Part shown: positions 25,584 through 33,583 of the stretch, in pieces
How the letters are laid out: each line of letters begins with the position of its first letter
Position numbering within the stretch: the first letter of the stretch is position 1
Assembly: GCA_001899205.1 (NCBI GenBank)
Contig: MKVL01000025.1
Coordinates: 1 to 64,000 of the forward strand
Direction: 5' to 3'
Origin: Mesorhizobium sp. 65-26
GTDB lineage: Bacteria > Pseudomonadota > Alphaproteobacteria > Rhizobiales > Rhizobiaceae
DNA length: 64,000 bases
Notes under the pieces: generated by a model
What the model was told of the DNA's origin: nothing
The model's database searches: none
The model's input: the letters and a program-made list of their open reading frames with translations, nothing else
Made by a program: the position numbers and the translations under genes

Positions 25584-26408
25584 TCAACTCCCTTGATTGA
25601 CGGCGACGGTCTTGGGCGCACCCGGCCAGAACGCGTTGACGCGCGCCTGGTAGCGGCGGAACCGGTCGCCGCGCGAGCGCAGCATATGCGCCTCGAGCGG
25701 CGGAATGCCGGAGACATGGACCAGAAGCCAGTACATCAGCACTGGGCCGGCAAGCGCGGCGAAACCCCAGGGATAGGCGGCCGGCGCGCCGACTGCGATT
25801 GCGACATAGGCCACCCAGCTAAGCCATTCGAAGAAGTAGTTGGGATGCCTGGACAGGCCCCAGAGGCCAATATCGCAGACCTTGCCCTTGTTGCCGGGAT
25901 CTGTGCGAAAGGCTTTCAACTGCCGGTCGGCTAGCGCCTCGCCCCCCACCGCCACCAGCATCAGCACGATGCCCGCCCAATCGCCGATGCCGAAGGCCGG
26001 CGACGGATTGTGCGCGGCGGCCATGATCGACAGGACAAGGAGGAAAGCGGCTGCCGCCTGGATTTGCAGGAACCAGAACAGCCGGGCCGGGAAGTCCGAT
26101 CCCCATTCCTGCTTCAACTGGCTGTAGCGCGGATCGTCGCGGCCGTCGCCGAGGGTTCGCATGACGATATGGATGCCTAGCCGCAACGACCAGGCAAGCG
26201 CCAGAAAGGCGACCAGCCATCGCCTCTCATGACCAACGGCTTCGACGACCGGGACGAGCGCCGTGAAAACGCCGAACACGCCGACGGAGAAGGACCAGAT
26301 AGCATCGACCCAACCCGACCTGCCGCTGCGGATCGCGACAAGCCACGCCAGCGCCATGGTCACGGCTAGACCGACCGCTGCGATGACGATGGCAGGGACG
26401 ACGCCCAT
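25584..26408 (-). CDS. DUF1295 (steroid 5-alpha-reductase-like) membrane protein
   Basis: The 274-residue protein has about seven hydrophobic helices. The C-terminal reductase/methyltransferase-like signature is LWGLSRHPNYFFEWLSWVAY followed by SGIPPLEAHMLRSRGDRFRRYQ. Related proteins reduce steroid or lipid double bonds with NADPH or resemble isoprenylcysteine methyltransferases; for DUF1295 the reaction is unknown. It lies 7 bases after chrR and overlaps or abuts the CFA-like gene. The context favours a membrane lipid modification induced by singlet oxygen. Confidence 0.88.
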   Translation of the reverse strand: MGVVPAIVIAAVGLAVTMALAWLVAIRSGRSGWVDAIWSFSVGVFGVFTALVPVVEAVGHERRWLVAFLALAWSLRLGIHIVMRTLGDGRDDPRYSQLKQEWGSDFPARLFWFLQIQAAAAFLLVLSIMAAAHNPSPAFGIGDWAGIVLMLVAVGGEALADRQLKAFRTDPGNKGKVCDIGLWGLSRHPNYFFEWLSWVAYVAIAVGAPAAYPWGFAALAGPVLMYWLLVHVSGIPPLEAHMLRSRGDRFRRYQARVNAFWPGAPKTVAVNQGS

Positions 26409-26415
26409 CGCGCGC

Positions 26416-27066
26416 TTAGCCGATGAGAGGCTGTATCAGCCGGCCGAAGAAGCCGCGCAACTTCATCTGGCCTTCCAGCGCCGCAATGCAGATGCACTCG
26501 CCGTCCTTGTCGACGATCGGCTGGTGCTGCACGTCGTCGTCGGCTTCGTCGAGGTCGCCCGGCCCGTAGCGGCCGCGCGCGTCGGAAAACGACCCCTTCA
26601 GCACATGGGTGTATTCATAACCCGTATGCGTGTGCTCGGGCAGCTTCCGCCCGGCCGTGACCTTCAGCAGCATCACATTCGCATTGTCGTCGCCAGGCAG
26701 CGTGACGCGGCTCCAGCGCACGCCCGGCCCGATCCAGCGCCATGGCCCTATGCCGCAATCGTCCAGCACCTGCGGCAAGCGGATGCCAACATCGGCGCGC
26801 GGCAGCCTTGGCCTTACGGCGAGCCTGTCGCGAGCGGCCTCGTCGATCTCGATTTTGGCCATGACATGGTCGAGGGCGGACGGCTCCATGTCGTCCGGTT
26901 CGATGTCGTGCATCAGTGAACCGCCCACCGCTTCGAATTCACTTATCCTCGAGGCGCAAGTCGCACAGCCGCCGGCATGGACCGCCACGATAATGCGCGG
27001 ACCGGGTTCCAGGCTGCCGTTGGCATAGCGAAAGAGCGTCTCATCGCTTGGATGATGCTTGATCAT
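26416..27066 (-). CDS. chrR: ChrR family zinc anti-sigma factor
   Basis: The 216-residue protein has two zinc sites as in ChrR. The N-terminal anti-sigma domain offers H4/H5, H30, C34 and C37 (HAGGCATC). The C-terminal cupin offers H145, H147, E151 and H181 (PEHTHTGYEYTHVLKG, then VQHQP). ChrR binds its ECF sigma factor in the cytoplasm and releases it when singlet oxygen or organic peroxides are present. The ATG overlaps the sigma gene stop (ATGA). All ligand residues appear intact, so regulation should be functional. Confidence 0.94.
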   Translation of the reverse strand: MIKHHPSDETLFRYANGSLEPGPRIIVAVHAGGCATCASRISEFEAVGGSLMHDIEPDDMEPSALDHVMAKIEIDEAARDRLAVRPRLPRADVGIRLPQVLDDCGIGPWRWIGPGVRWSRVTLPGDDNANVMLLKVTAGRKLPEHTHTGYEYTHVLKGSFSDARGRYGPGDLDEADDDVQHQPIVDKDGECICIAALEGQMKLRGFFGRLIQPLIG

Positions 27067-27638
27067 TTGAGGTCGTCCAGGATTTGGCGCAGGCGGCCGA
27101 GGGCCAGCCGGACGCGCGATTTGACGGTGCCGAGCGGGATGCCGAAAGCGCTCGCGATCTGAGATTGGGTTTCCTCGCCGAAGAATGACATCTTCAGGAT
27201 CTCGGCCTGCTCGCGCGGCAAGAGCCCGAGCGCGGTGCGTACGCGCTCTTCGCGCTCGGCGGCGATCACCGCCTGTTCGCCCGAAACCGGCGCGTCCGGC
27301 TCATCCGACGGATCGAATGCCTCCGCAACCGCCGCTGGTCGGCCTTCGCGGCGCAACCGGTCGATCCGGGCATTGCGGGCGATGGTGAAGATCCAGGTTG
27401 ACACGCCGGCACGCGCCGGATCGAAATAGGACGCCTTCTTCCAAACGATGAGCATCGTCTCCTGCGCGACGTCCTCTGCGGCGGACGCTGTCATGCCCGA
27501 GCGCCTCAGGAAGGCTTTCACGCGCGGAGCGTAGAAACCGAACAGCACGGCGAAGGCGGCGCGATCGCGATCGGCCGCGACCGCCGCCAGCAGACGGCTC
27601 GCTTCTGGCGCCGACGGGCTTTCTTCGTCCTTGCGCAT
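27063..27638 (-). CDS. rpoE: ECF RNA polymerase sigma factor (RpoE/ChrR group)
   Basis: The 191-residue protein has sigma region 2 (FYAPRVKAFLRRSGM, AAEDVAQETMLIVWKKASYFDP, STWIFTIARNARID) and region 4 (LPREQAEILKMSFFGEETQSQIASAFGIPLGTVKSR). It partners ChrR and directs the photo-oxidative stress response. The start at 27638 is where the family alignment usually begins. The frame is open further, with ATG at 27719, but the predicted promoter at 27725-27754 would start transcription near there, making that start leaderless. The promoter matches the predicted sigma target, so autoregulation is likely. Confidence 0.92.
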   Translation of the reverse strand: MRKDEESPSAPEASRLLAAVAADRDRAAFAVLFGFYAPRVKAFLRRSGMTASAAEDVAQETMLIVWKKASYFDPARAGVSTWIFTIARNARIDRLRREGRPAAVAEAFDPSDEPDAPVSGEQAVIAAEREERVRTALGLLPREQAEILKMSFFGEETQSQIASAFGIPLGTVKSRVRLALGRLRQILDDLK

Positions 27639-27724
27639 GGTCACCGCCAGTCCGGTCTTCGCAACTTCGAAGGCGAGAAAGGCTTTGTCGGCAATGAAAT
27701 GATGTCCCGATGCATTCATACGCC

Positions 27725-27754
27725 CTGTTACGCGCGGCAATCCCTTTCGGATCA
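27725..27754 (-). promoter_or_regulatory. autoregulated ECF sigma promoter of the sigma-chrR operon
   Basis: On the minus strand: TGATCC (27754-27749), 18 bases, TAACAG (27730-27725). It is back to back with the plus-strand promoter at 27782-27811 and has the same -35 box and spacing. Confidence 0.8.
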
Positions 27755-27781
27755 CAAGCCGCGCAACGATTGCATGGGCGG

Positions 27782-27811
27782 TGATCCACAGCCCGCCTCG
27801 CTGCGTAGAAT
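27782..27811 (+). promoter_or_regulatory. ECF sigma promoter of the FAD oxidoreductase operon
   Basis: TGATCC (27782-27787), 18 bases, TAGAAT (27806-27811). Transcription would begin about 47 bases before the start codon at 27865. Confidence 0.8.
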
Positions 27812-27864
27812 TGAAACTAAGGGAAGACGTCGGTCGCTTCCATAGCAAACGGGGGACGCGCACG

Positions 27865-29211
27865 ATGAGCGGCGGCAGGAATTTCGAAGCGGACAAACCG
27901 CTGGACATCGCCGTGGTCGGAAGCGGCGTTTCCGGCCTGTCGGCGGCGTGGCTGCTTTCGACGCGGCACCGGGTCTCGCTATTCGAGACGGATCGGCGCC
28001 TCGGCGGCCACAGCAACACGGTGGTTGCCGGCGGCACGCCGGTCGACACCGGCTTTATCGTGTACAATGAAGTCACCTACCCCAACCTGACGGCGCTGTT
28101 CGAGCATCTGGGCGTGCGCACCAAGGCGTCCGACATGTCCTTCGCCGTGTCGCTCGATGGCGGACGCCTGGAATATTCCGGCACCGGGCTGGGCGGATTG
28201 CTCGCGCAACCGGCGAATGTCGGTCGTCTCCGCTTCTGGCAAATGCTGAAGGAGTTGTTGCGCTTTTACCGAGAGGCGCCCTACGACATCGCGCGCATCG
28301 GCGAAATCAGCCTGGCCGAATATCTCGACGCAAGGGGGTACGGCGCAGCGTTCCGCGAGGATCATCTCTATCCGATGGCGGCGGCGATCTGGTCGACGCC
28401 GGCGCTCGACGTCGCCAGTTATCCGGCGGCGGCCTTCATCCGCTTCTGCGACAACCATGGGCTGCTGAAGCTTGCAGGCCGGCCGATCTGGCGGACGGTC
28501 GACGGCGGCAGCCGAAAATATGTCGAGCGGCTGGCGAAGAGCGTAGCCGGGCGCATCTTTGCCGGACGTGGCGTGCGCTCGATCGCCAGGCGTGGTGGAG
28601 CGGTCTGGCTCACCGACTGCGAGGGGACCGAGCAACGCTTCGACCATGTTGTGGTGGCGACGCATGCGGACCAGGCGCTGCGTCTGCTCGCCGATCCGAG
28701 CAACGACGAGTCGCGGCTGCTCGGCAGCTTCGGCTACAGCCGCAACGAGGCGGTCCTGCATTGCGACCCTCGCCTGATGCCACGTCGCAAGCGCGCCTGG
28801 TCGAGCTGGAACTATCTGACCGAGGGCCGAGGTGAAACCCGCACACTCTCCGTCACCTATTGGATGAACAGGCTGCAATCGCTGCCTGACGACCAGCAGC
28901 TCTTCGTCACGCTCAATCCGGTCGTGGAGCCGGAGGGAAACGCCGTGAGGCATCGCGAGACCTACGAACATCCGGTATTCGATGCCGTGGCGATGCGCGC
29001 GCAACGACAGCTGTGGTCGCTGCAGGGGGACCGCAAGACCTGGTTCTGCGGCGCCTATTTCGGCGCCGGCTTCCACGAGGATGGCGTGCAGGCCGGGCTG
29101 GCCGTTGCCGAGGCGCTGGGCGGGGTACGGCGGCCGTGGAACGTGCCGGACGAATCCGGCCGCATCCATATTTCCGAGGCCGGCATGCGACCTGATCGGG
29201 TGGCGGCCTGA
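27865..29211 (+). CDS. FAD-dependent oxidoreductase (flavin amine oxidase-like)
   Basis: The 448-residue protein has an N-terminal dinucleotide fold IAVVGSGVSGLSAAWLL followed by LFETDRRLGGHSNTV, and ends with TWFCGAYFGAGFHEDGVQAGLAVAEALGG, the FAD-closing segment. Homologues in ChrR-sigma regulons sit next to a DUF1365 gene and a CFA-family methyltransferase. In Rhodobacter sphaeroides a flavoprotein of this kind (UfaD) and a CFA-like methylase (UfaM) modify unsaturated fatty acids on the way to furan fatty acids; equivalence here is an inference. The ATG at 27865 was chosen over the longer frame from 27781 because that would begin inside the promoter. Confidence 0.9.
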   Translation: MSGGRNFEADKPLDIAVVGSGVSGLSAAWLLSTRHRVSLFETDRRLGGHSNTVVAGGTPVDTGFIVYNEVTYPNLTALFEHLGVRTKASDMSFAVSLDGGRLEYSGTGLGGLLAQPANVGRLRFWQMLKELLRFYREAPYDIARIGEISLAEYLDARGYGAAFREDHLYPMAAAIWSTPALDVASYPAAAFIRFCDNHGLLKLAGRPIWRTVDGGSRKYVERLAKSVAGRIFAGRGVRSIARRGGAVWLTDCEGTEQRFDHVVVATHADQALRLLADPSNDESRLLGSFGYSRNEAVLHCDPRLMPRRKRAWSSWNYLTEGRGETRTLSVTYWMNRLQSLPDDQQLFVTLNPVVEPEGNAVRHRETYEHPVFDAVAMRAQRQLWSLQGDRKTWFCGAYFGAGFHEDGVQAGLAVAEALGGVRRPWNVPDESGRIHISEAGMRPDRVAA

Positions 29212-30026
29212 TGCTGGAGCTGAAATCAGCCCTTTATGCCGGCAAGGTGATGCACCAGCGGCTGAAGCCGCGGCGTCACCGGCTATCCTACCGCATGTTC
29301 TTCCTGTTGCTCGACCTCGACGAGATCGAGGTGTTGGGCAATCGGCTTCGCCTGTTCTCGCACAACCGGCTCAATCTGTTCGGCTTCTTCGACCGCGATC
29401 ACGGGAACGGTTCGAGCGATTCGTTGAAAGCCTATGTCGAAAGTCAGCTCGGCATGGCCGGCATCGAGACCGGCGGCCCTATCCGGCTGCTGTCCATGCC
29501 CAGGATGCTCGGCTACGCCTTCAATCCGCTCAGCATCTATTTCTGTCACAACCGGCAAGGCGACCTGACCGCGATCCTCTACGAGGTCAACAACACCTTC
29601 GGCCAGCGGCACAGCTATCTCATTCCCATGGGCGATGCGAATGAAGGCACCGTCACGCAGCGTTGCGACAAACGCCTCTATGTGTCGCCGTTCATGGCGA
29701 TGGGGATGGACTATCGCTTCCGCATCGGCCTGCCCGGCGACTGCGTCGCCGTCCACATCACCGGCAGCGATGCGGAAGGCCCGCTGATCGTCGCCAGCTT
29801 TTCCGGCAAACGCCGGACGCTGAGCGATGCTGCGCTGGTACGGGCCTTCTTGTCGTATCCGCTGCTGACGCTGAAGGTCATCGCCGGCATACATTGGGAA
29901 GCGTTGCTGCTCTGGGCAAAGGGAATACGGCTTCACGAACGCCCTGCCCCGCCCCACCGTCCAGTCACCCATGTCGCCTCGAACAGCCTTTCGAAGGGAA
30001 AGACCGAGCCCGATGTCGTTGGATAG
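29211..30026 (+). CDS. DUF1365 family protein
   Basis: The 271-residue protein carries typical DUF1365 sequence: YAGKVMHQRLKPRRHRLSYRMFFLLLDLDEI, MPRMLGYAFNPLSIYFCHN, LYEVNNTFGQRHSY and KRLYVSPFMAMGMDYRF. No enzymatic activity has been assigned to the family. It is almost always placed between a flavin oxidoreductase and a CFA synthase, as here. The start overlaps the previous stop (TGATG) and the end overlaps the CFA gene by 14 bases, so the three genes are translationally coupled. Confidence 0.92.
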   Translation: MLELKSALYAGKVMHQRLKPRRHRLSYRMFFLLLDLDEIEVLGNRLRLFSHNRLNLFGFFDRDHGNGSSDSLKAYVESQLGMAGIETGGPIRLLSMPRMLGYAFNPLSIYFCHNRQGDLTAILYEVNNTFGQRHSYLIPMGDANEGTVTQRCDKRLYVSPFMAMGMDYRFRIGLPGDCVAVHITGSDAEGPLIVASFSGKRRTLSDAALVRAFLSYPLLTLKVIAGIHWEALLLWAKGIRLHERPAPPHRPVTHVASNSLSKGKTEPDVVG

Positions 30027-31236
30027 TGAAGCCAGGGTGAAAGCCGATCTGTCGCCTGGCATTCCAGCCGGCCCGATCCTCAAGCGGCTGTTTGCTTGCC
30101 TGAAGGTCGGCAGGATCAGCGTGCGCATGCCGAATGGCGCGACGCTGCATCACCAGACCGGAAGACCCGGTCCCGAAGCCACCATGGTGCTCTATCGGTG
30201 GCGGGCCCTACGACGTCTGCTGTGGGGCGGCGATGTTGCTTTTGCCGAAGCCTATATGGACGGCGACTGGTCGAGCCCCGACCTTCCTGCGCTGCTCGAA
30301 CTCGCCGCGGTCAACATTGCAGAGATCGAACGAGCAATTTCAGGCTTGTTTCCGGTCCGGCTGTTCAACCGCGCGCGCCATCTGCTGCGCGTCAACAGCC
30401 GTCGCGGCAGCCGGCGCAACATCGCGTTCCACTACGACCTCGGCAATGACTTCTACCGCCTGTGGCTCGACCCCAGCATGACCTATTCGTCGGCGCTCTA
30501 CCGCACCGGCAACGAGACGCTCGAGCAGGCGCAGGAACACAAGCTCGGCCGGATCGTGGAACTGCTGGCGGCGGGGCCGGGAGCCGAGACCCTCGAGATC
30601 GGCTGTGGCTGGGGAGCTCTGGCCGCCCGGCTTGCCGACGCAGGAACGACCGTGAAGGGCATCACGCTTTCCACCGAGCAACTCGCACATGCCAGGGACG
30701 TCGCCCGAAAGAGCGAGCGCGGGGACCGGATCAGATTGGAGTTGCAGGACTACCGCGACTGTCAGGGATCGTTCGATCGCATTGTCTCGATCGAGATGTT
30801 GGAAGCCGTGGGCGAACGGTACTGGCCGGTCTATTTCGACAAGGTCAGAGATCTGCTGAAGCCGGACGGTAGGGTCGTGCTGCAGGTGATCACGATAGAT
30901 GACAGCCGCTTCGAAACCTACCGCAAAGGCGCGGATTTCATCCAGCGCTATGTCTTCCCGGGGGGCATGCTGCCCACCAAAGCGCTGATTGCCGCGCATG
31001 CCGAAAAGGCGGGGCTGAAACTCGTCGCTTCGGAGTGTTTCGGCGAGAGCTATGCGCGTACGCTCGCCGATTGGCGCGCGCGGTTTCGCCAAAGCTCCGG
31101 CGCGATGCAGAGGCTTGGCTTCGACCAGCGGTTCCGCCGGCTCTGGGACTATTATCTGGCCTATTGCGAGGCAGGCTTTCGGGCTGCAACGATCGATGTC
31201 GGACTGTTCGTGATCGAGCACGCTCGGAAACGCTGA
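30013..31236 (+). CDS. cfa: cyclopropane-fatty-acyl-phospholipid synthase family protein
   Basis: The 407-residue protein has the CFA features NIAFHYDLGNDFYRLWLD, MTYSSALY, SAM motif I LEIGCGWGALAARLA, VSIEMLEAVGERYWPVYF, DFIQRYVFPGGMLP and ADWRARF. CFA synthases add a methylene or methyl group to cis double bonds of membrane phospholipids. The start ATG at 30013 lies inside the end of the DUF1365 gene. As the third gene of the ECF-sigma unit it likely changes membrane lipids under photo-oxidative stress, either as a true cyclopropane synthase or as a UfaM-type methylase. Confidence 0.92.
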   Translation: MSLDSEARVKADLSPGIPAGPILKRLFACLKVGRISVRMPNGATLHHQTGRPGPEATMVLYRWRALRRLLWGGDVAFAEAYMDGDWSSPDLPALLELAAVNIAEIERAISGLFPVRLFNRARHLLRVNSRRGSRRNIAFHYDLGNDFYRLWLDPSMTYSSALYRTGNETLEQAQEHKLGRIVELLAAGPGAETLEIGCGWGALAARLADAGTTVKGITLSTEQLAHARDVARKSERGDRIRLELQDYRDCQGSFDRIVSIEMLEAVGERYWPVYFDKVRDLLKPDGRVVLQVITIDDSRFETYRKGADFIQRYVFPGGMLPTKALIAAHAEKAGLKLVASECFGESYARTLADWRARFRQSSGAMQRLGFDQRFRRLWDYYLAYCEAGFRAATIDVGLFVIEHARKR

Positions 31237-31287
31237 GACGCGTCGACACGCGATCAATCCATGGCCAAGGAGGATTGAGGGATAGAC

Positions 31288-31770
31288 ATGGCGAACCATT
31301 TGTCTGACTTGGTCCTGGCCTTGCTGCCCGTGGTGGCGGCGGCAGTCGTCGGAGGCATGGCCACGAGGAGCAGCATCGCGACTTGGTATGCCCGACTGAA
31401 AAAACCGAGTTTCAACCCGCCAAACGCAATCTTTGCCCCGGTTTGGTCAATCCTATACGCATCCATGGCCTATGCGTTCTATCGGGTGCTTACTGCGCCA
31501 AGCTCGAGCGGCGGAGCAATCTCGATCTTTCTGTTCCAGCTTGCCCTCAATGCGGCATGGTCAATCGTGTTCTTTCGATTGCGATGGATCTCAGGCGCGC
31601 TGTTCGTAATTACGGCCCTGTTGGTCGGGATTGCCGTCTGCATAGTCATATTCTGGCAGGTGGACCGTCTGGCGAGCGTCCTACTTGTCCCGTATTTTCT
31701 CTGGGTGTGCTTCGCAAGCGTGCTCAACGTCAGCATATGGAAACTGAATCGGCCGCTTCAGCGGAAATAG
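31288..31770 (+). CDS. tspO: TspO/MBR family tryptophan-rich sensory protein
   Basis: The 160-residue protein has five transmembrane helices. Family hallmarks are WYARLKKPSFNPPNAIFAPVW, ILYASMAYAFY and LALNAAWSIVFFRL. Bacterial TspO binds porphyrins and takes part in tetrapyrrole and light or oxygen responses. It lies 51 bases after cfa on the same strand, with no separate TGATCC promoter seen, so it may be a fourth gene of the singlet-oxygen unit. Porphyrins are photosensitisers, which makes this placement sensible. Confidence 0.93.
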   Translation: MANHLSDLVLALLPVVAAAVVGGMATRSSIATWYARLKKPSFNPPNAIFAPVWSILYASMAYAFYRVLTAPSSSGGAISIFLFQLALNAAWSIVFFRLRWISGALFVITALLVGIAVCIVIFWQVDRLASVLLVPYFLWVCFASVLNVSIWKLNRPLQRK

Positions 31771-32092
31771 GGTTCGCGCAAAAGAGCCTCGGCGTAAGCT
31801 CGGTGCATCTGTCCACGCAAGAGGCCTTACCGGACGAGTACCACTGGCCGGTACGTCGGACCGACATCTTGGTGCGAACCTGTCCTCACTGATTGCCGTA
31901 TCCGCACCGCATGCGGTGCATCCGAGTTCGGCCGGGTTCCGAGTAAGCATTCGGACAGGAATTGTGGTCATTTGTCCGGCACTTGCGGCCGGCCTTCAAT
32001 GCTTCGCGAGGCACGTCGCAGTGGGAGTGGATGCCCGGGAACCTTTCGAAAATCCAAACCGTTAGGCAGTCGCCGGCCAAAAGGGGAGCTCC
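31771..32092. other. intergenic region before the kaiC-like operon
   Basis: No gene is supported. An EcfG-type promoter lies at 32038-32063. A palindrome CCGCATGCGG occurs at about 31908. Confidence 0.5.
32038..32063 (+). promoter_or_regulatory. EcfG (general stress sigma) promoter of the kaiC-like operon
   Basis: GGAAC (32038-32042), 17 bases, CGTT (32060-32063), matching the alphaproteobacterial general stress consensus GGAAC-N16/17-CGTT. The start codon is 30 bases downstream. Confidence 0.75.
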
Positions 32093-33583
32093 ATGGATCT
32101 CAGTGATGCGTCACCAACAGCCACGGGTGTGCCGGGCCTGGATTATGTACTCCGCGGCGGCTACGCGAAGTTTCGCTCTCACCTGGTCGAAGGACGACCG
32201 GGGTCAGGCAAAACCACACTCGGTATGCAGTTCCTGATCGAGGGGGCCCGCAACGGGGAGAGATGTCTCTACATCACGCTTTCCGAGAGCAAGCGTGAAC
32301 TCGCGGCGGTAGCCGGTCGACACGGCTGGGACCTTGCCGGGATAGAAATCCTTGAACTGGTGCCGCCTGAGTTAAGTCTTGATCCCTCTCAGTTGCAGAC
32401 GCTCGTTCATTCTTCCGATCTGGAACTTGGGGAAACGGTGCAGGCCGCCCTGGCTGAAATCGAACGCCTGAGGCCTGACAGGGTGGTCTTTGACTCGTTG
32501 TCGGAGATAAGACTGCTGTCCCAAGGGTCCTTGCGTTATCGCCGGCAAGTGCTGGCGCTCAAGAGCTTTTTTCTCCTCAATGACGCTACTGTCCTGCTCC
32601 TCGACGACCTCACGGCCGAACACGACGACCTCAATCTGCATTCGATCAGCCATGGCGTGATCCGCATGGAGCAGCTGTCGCCGATCTATGGCGGCGAACG
32701 ACGGCGCTTGCGGGTGATCAAGATGCGGGGAGTAGAGATAAGAGGCGGTTTCCACGACTTTGTCATTCGGCCGGGCGGCGTCACCGTTTTCCCGAGGCTC
32801 GTATCGTCCGACCATGAAGAAGCCGAGCACGGGCCGCCGGCGCTCGGTGAAAGCTCCATCGACGCTTTGATCGGCGGAGGCCTCGAGCGGGGCACGAGCA
32901 CTCTCCTGATCGGCCCCTCCGGCGTTGGCAAGTCAACGATAGCTTGTACCTATTGCCATGCCGCCTTGCTTCGCGGCGAGCGGGTCCAAGTGCTTCTGTT
33001 TGATGAAACCAAGCGCATTTTCCTCGCGCGCGCCGCGGGCCTCGGCATGGATCTCAGACGGTTCGTCGCAGACGGTACGCTGCTGCTCGAGCGGATCGTC
33101 CCGGCCGAGCTGTCGCCAGGAGAACTTTCCACTCGCATTGAAACCGGCGTCGAGAAGTCTCAGGTTCGCATCGTGGTCATTGACAGCCTAACCGGCTATT
33201 TGAACGCCATGTCTGAAGAGCAGCATCTCGTGCTGCAGATGCACGAGATCCTGACGTATCTGAATCAGAAGGGTGTCGTCACCATCCTGTTGCTGGCCAA
33301 CCATGGGCTGATCGGCAACATGGCGGCGCCTGTCGACATGACTTACCTATGCGACGCGGTGATGCTGTTGCGCTTCTTCGAAAGTGGCGGACGTCTCCGC
33401 CGCGCAATTTCAATGGTGAAGAAACGTATTGGAACCCACGAGGACACGATCCGGGAGTTCAAGATCGGTCAGCAGGGCCTGTCCGTCGGGGAGCCGCTCG
33501 ATCGGTTCAGGGGCATCCTGACCGGGGTTCCGTTTTTCGAAGGCAAGCCCTCCGAGTTGCTGGACGACAAGGATCTTCCATGA
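32093..33583 (+). CDS. KaiC-like double RecA-fold ATPase
   Basis: The 496-residue protein has two KaiC domains. Domain 1 has Walker A GRPGSGKT near residue 34 and RVVFDSLSEIRLL as Walker B. Domain 2 has Walker A GPSGVGKST near 274 and IVVIDSLTGYL. The catalytic acidic pair reads SE in domain 1 (ITLSESKREL) and DE in domain 2 (LLFDETKR). At the autophosphorylation site of cyanobacterial KaiC (Ser-Thr) the sequence is T417-Y418 (VDMTYLCD). No kaiA or kaiB is present. It overlaps an HWE histidine kinase gene (ATGA), so the pair probably forms an ATPase-to-kinase signalling module under general stress control. Confidence 0.93.
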   Translation: MDLSDASPTATGVPGLDYVLRGGYAKFRSHLVEGRPGSGKTTLGMQFLIEGARNGERCLYITLSESKRELAAVAGRHGWDLAGIEILELVPPELSLDPSQLQTLVHSSDLELGETVQAALAEIERLRPDRVVFDSLSEIRLLSQGSLRYRRQVLALKSFFLLNDATVLLLDDLTAEHDDLNLHSISHGVIRMEQLSPIYGGERRRLRVIKMRGVEIRGGFHDFVIRPGGVTVFPRLVSSDHEEAEHGPPALGESSIDALIGGGLERGTSTLLIGPSGVGKSTIACTYCHAALLRGERVQVLLFDETKRIFLARAAGLGMDLRRFVADGTLLLERIVPAELSPGELSTRIETGVEKSQVRIVVIDSLTGYLNAMSEEQHLVLQMHEILTYLNQKGVVTILLLANHGLIGNMAAPVDMTYLCDAVMLLRFFESGGRLRRAISMVKKRIGTHEDTIREFKIGQQGLSVGEPLDRFRGILTGVPFFEGKPSELLDDKDLP

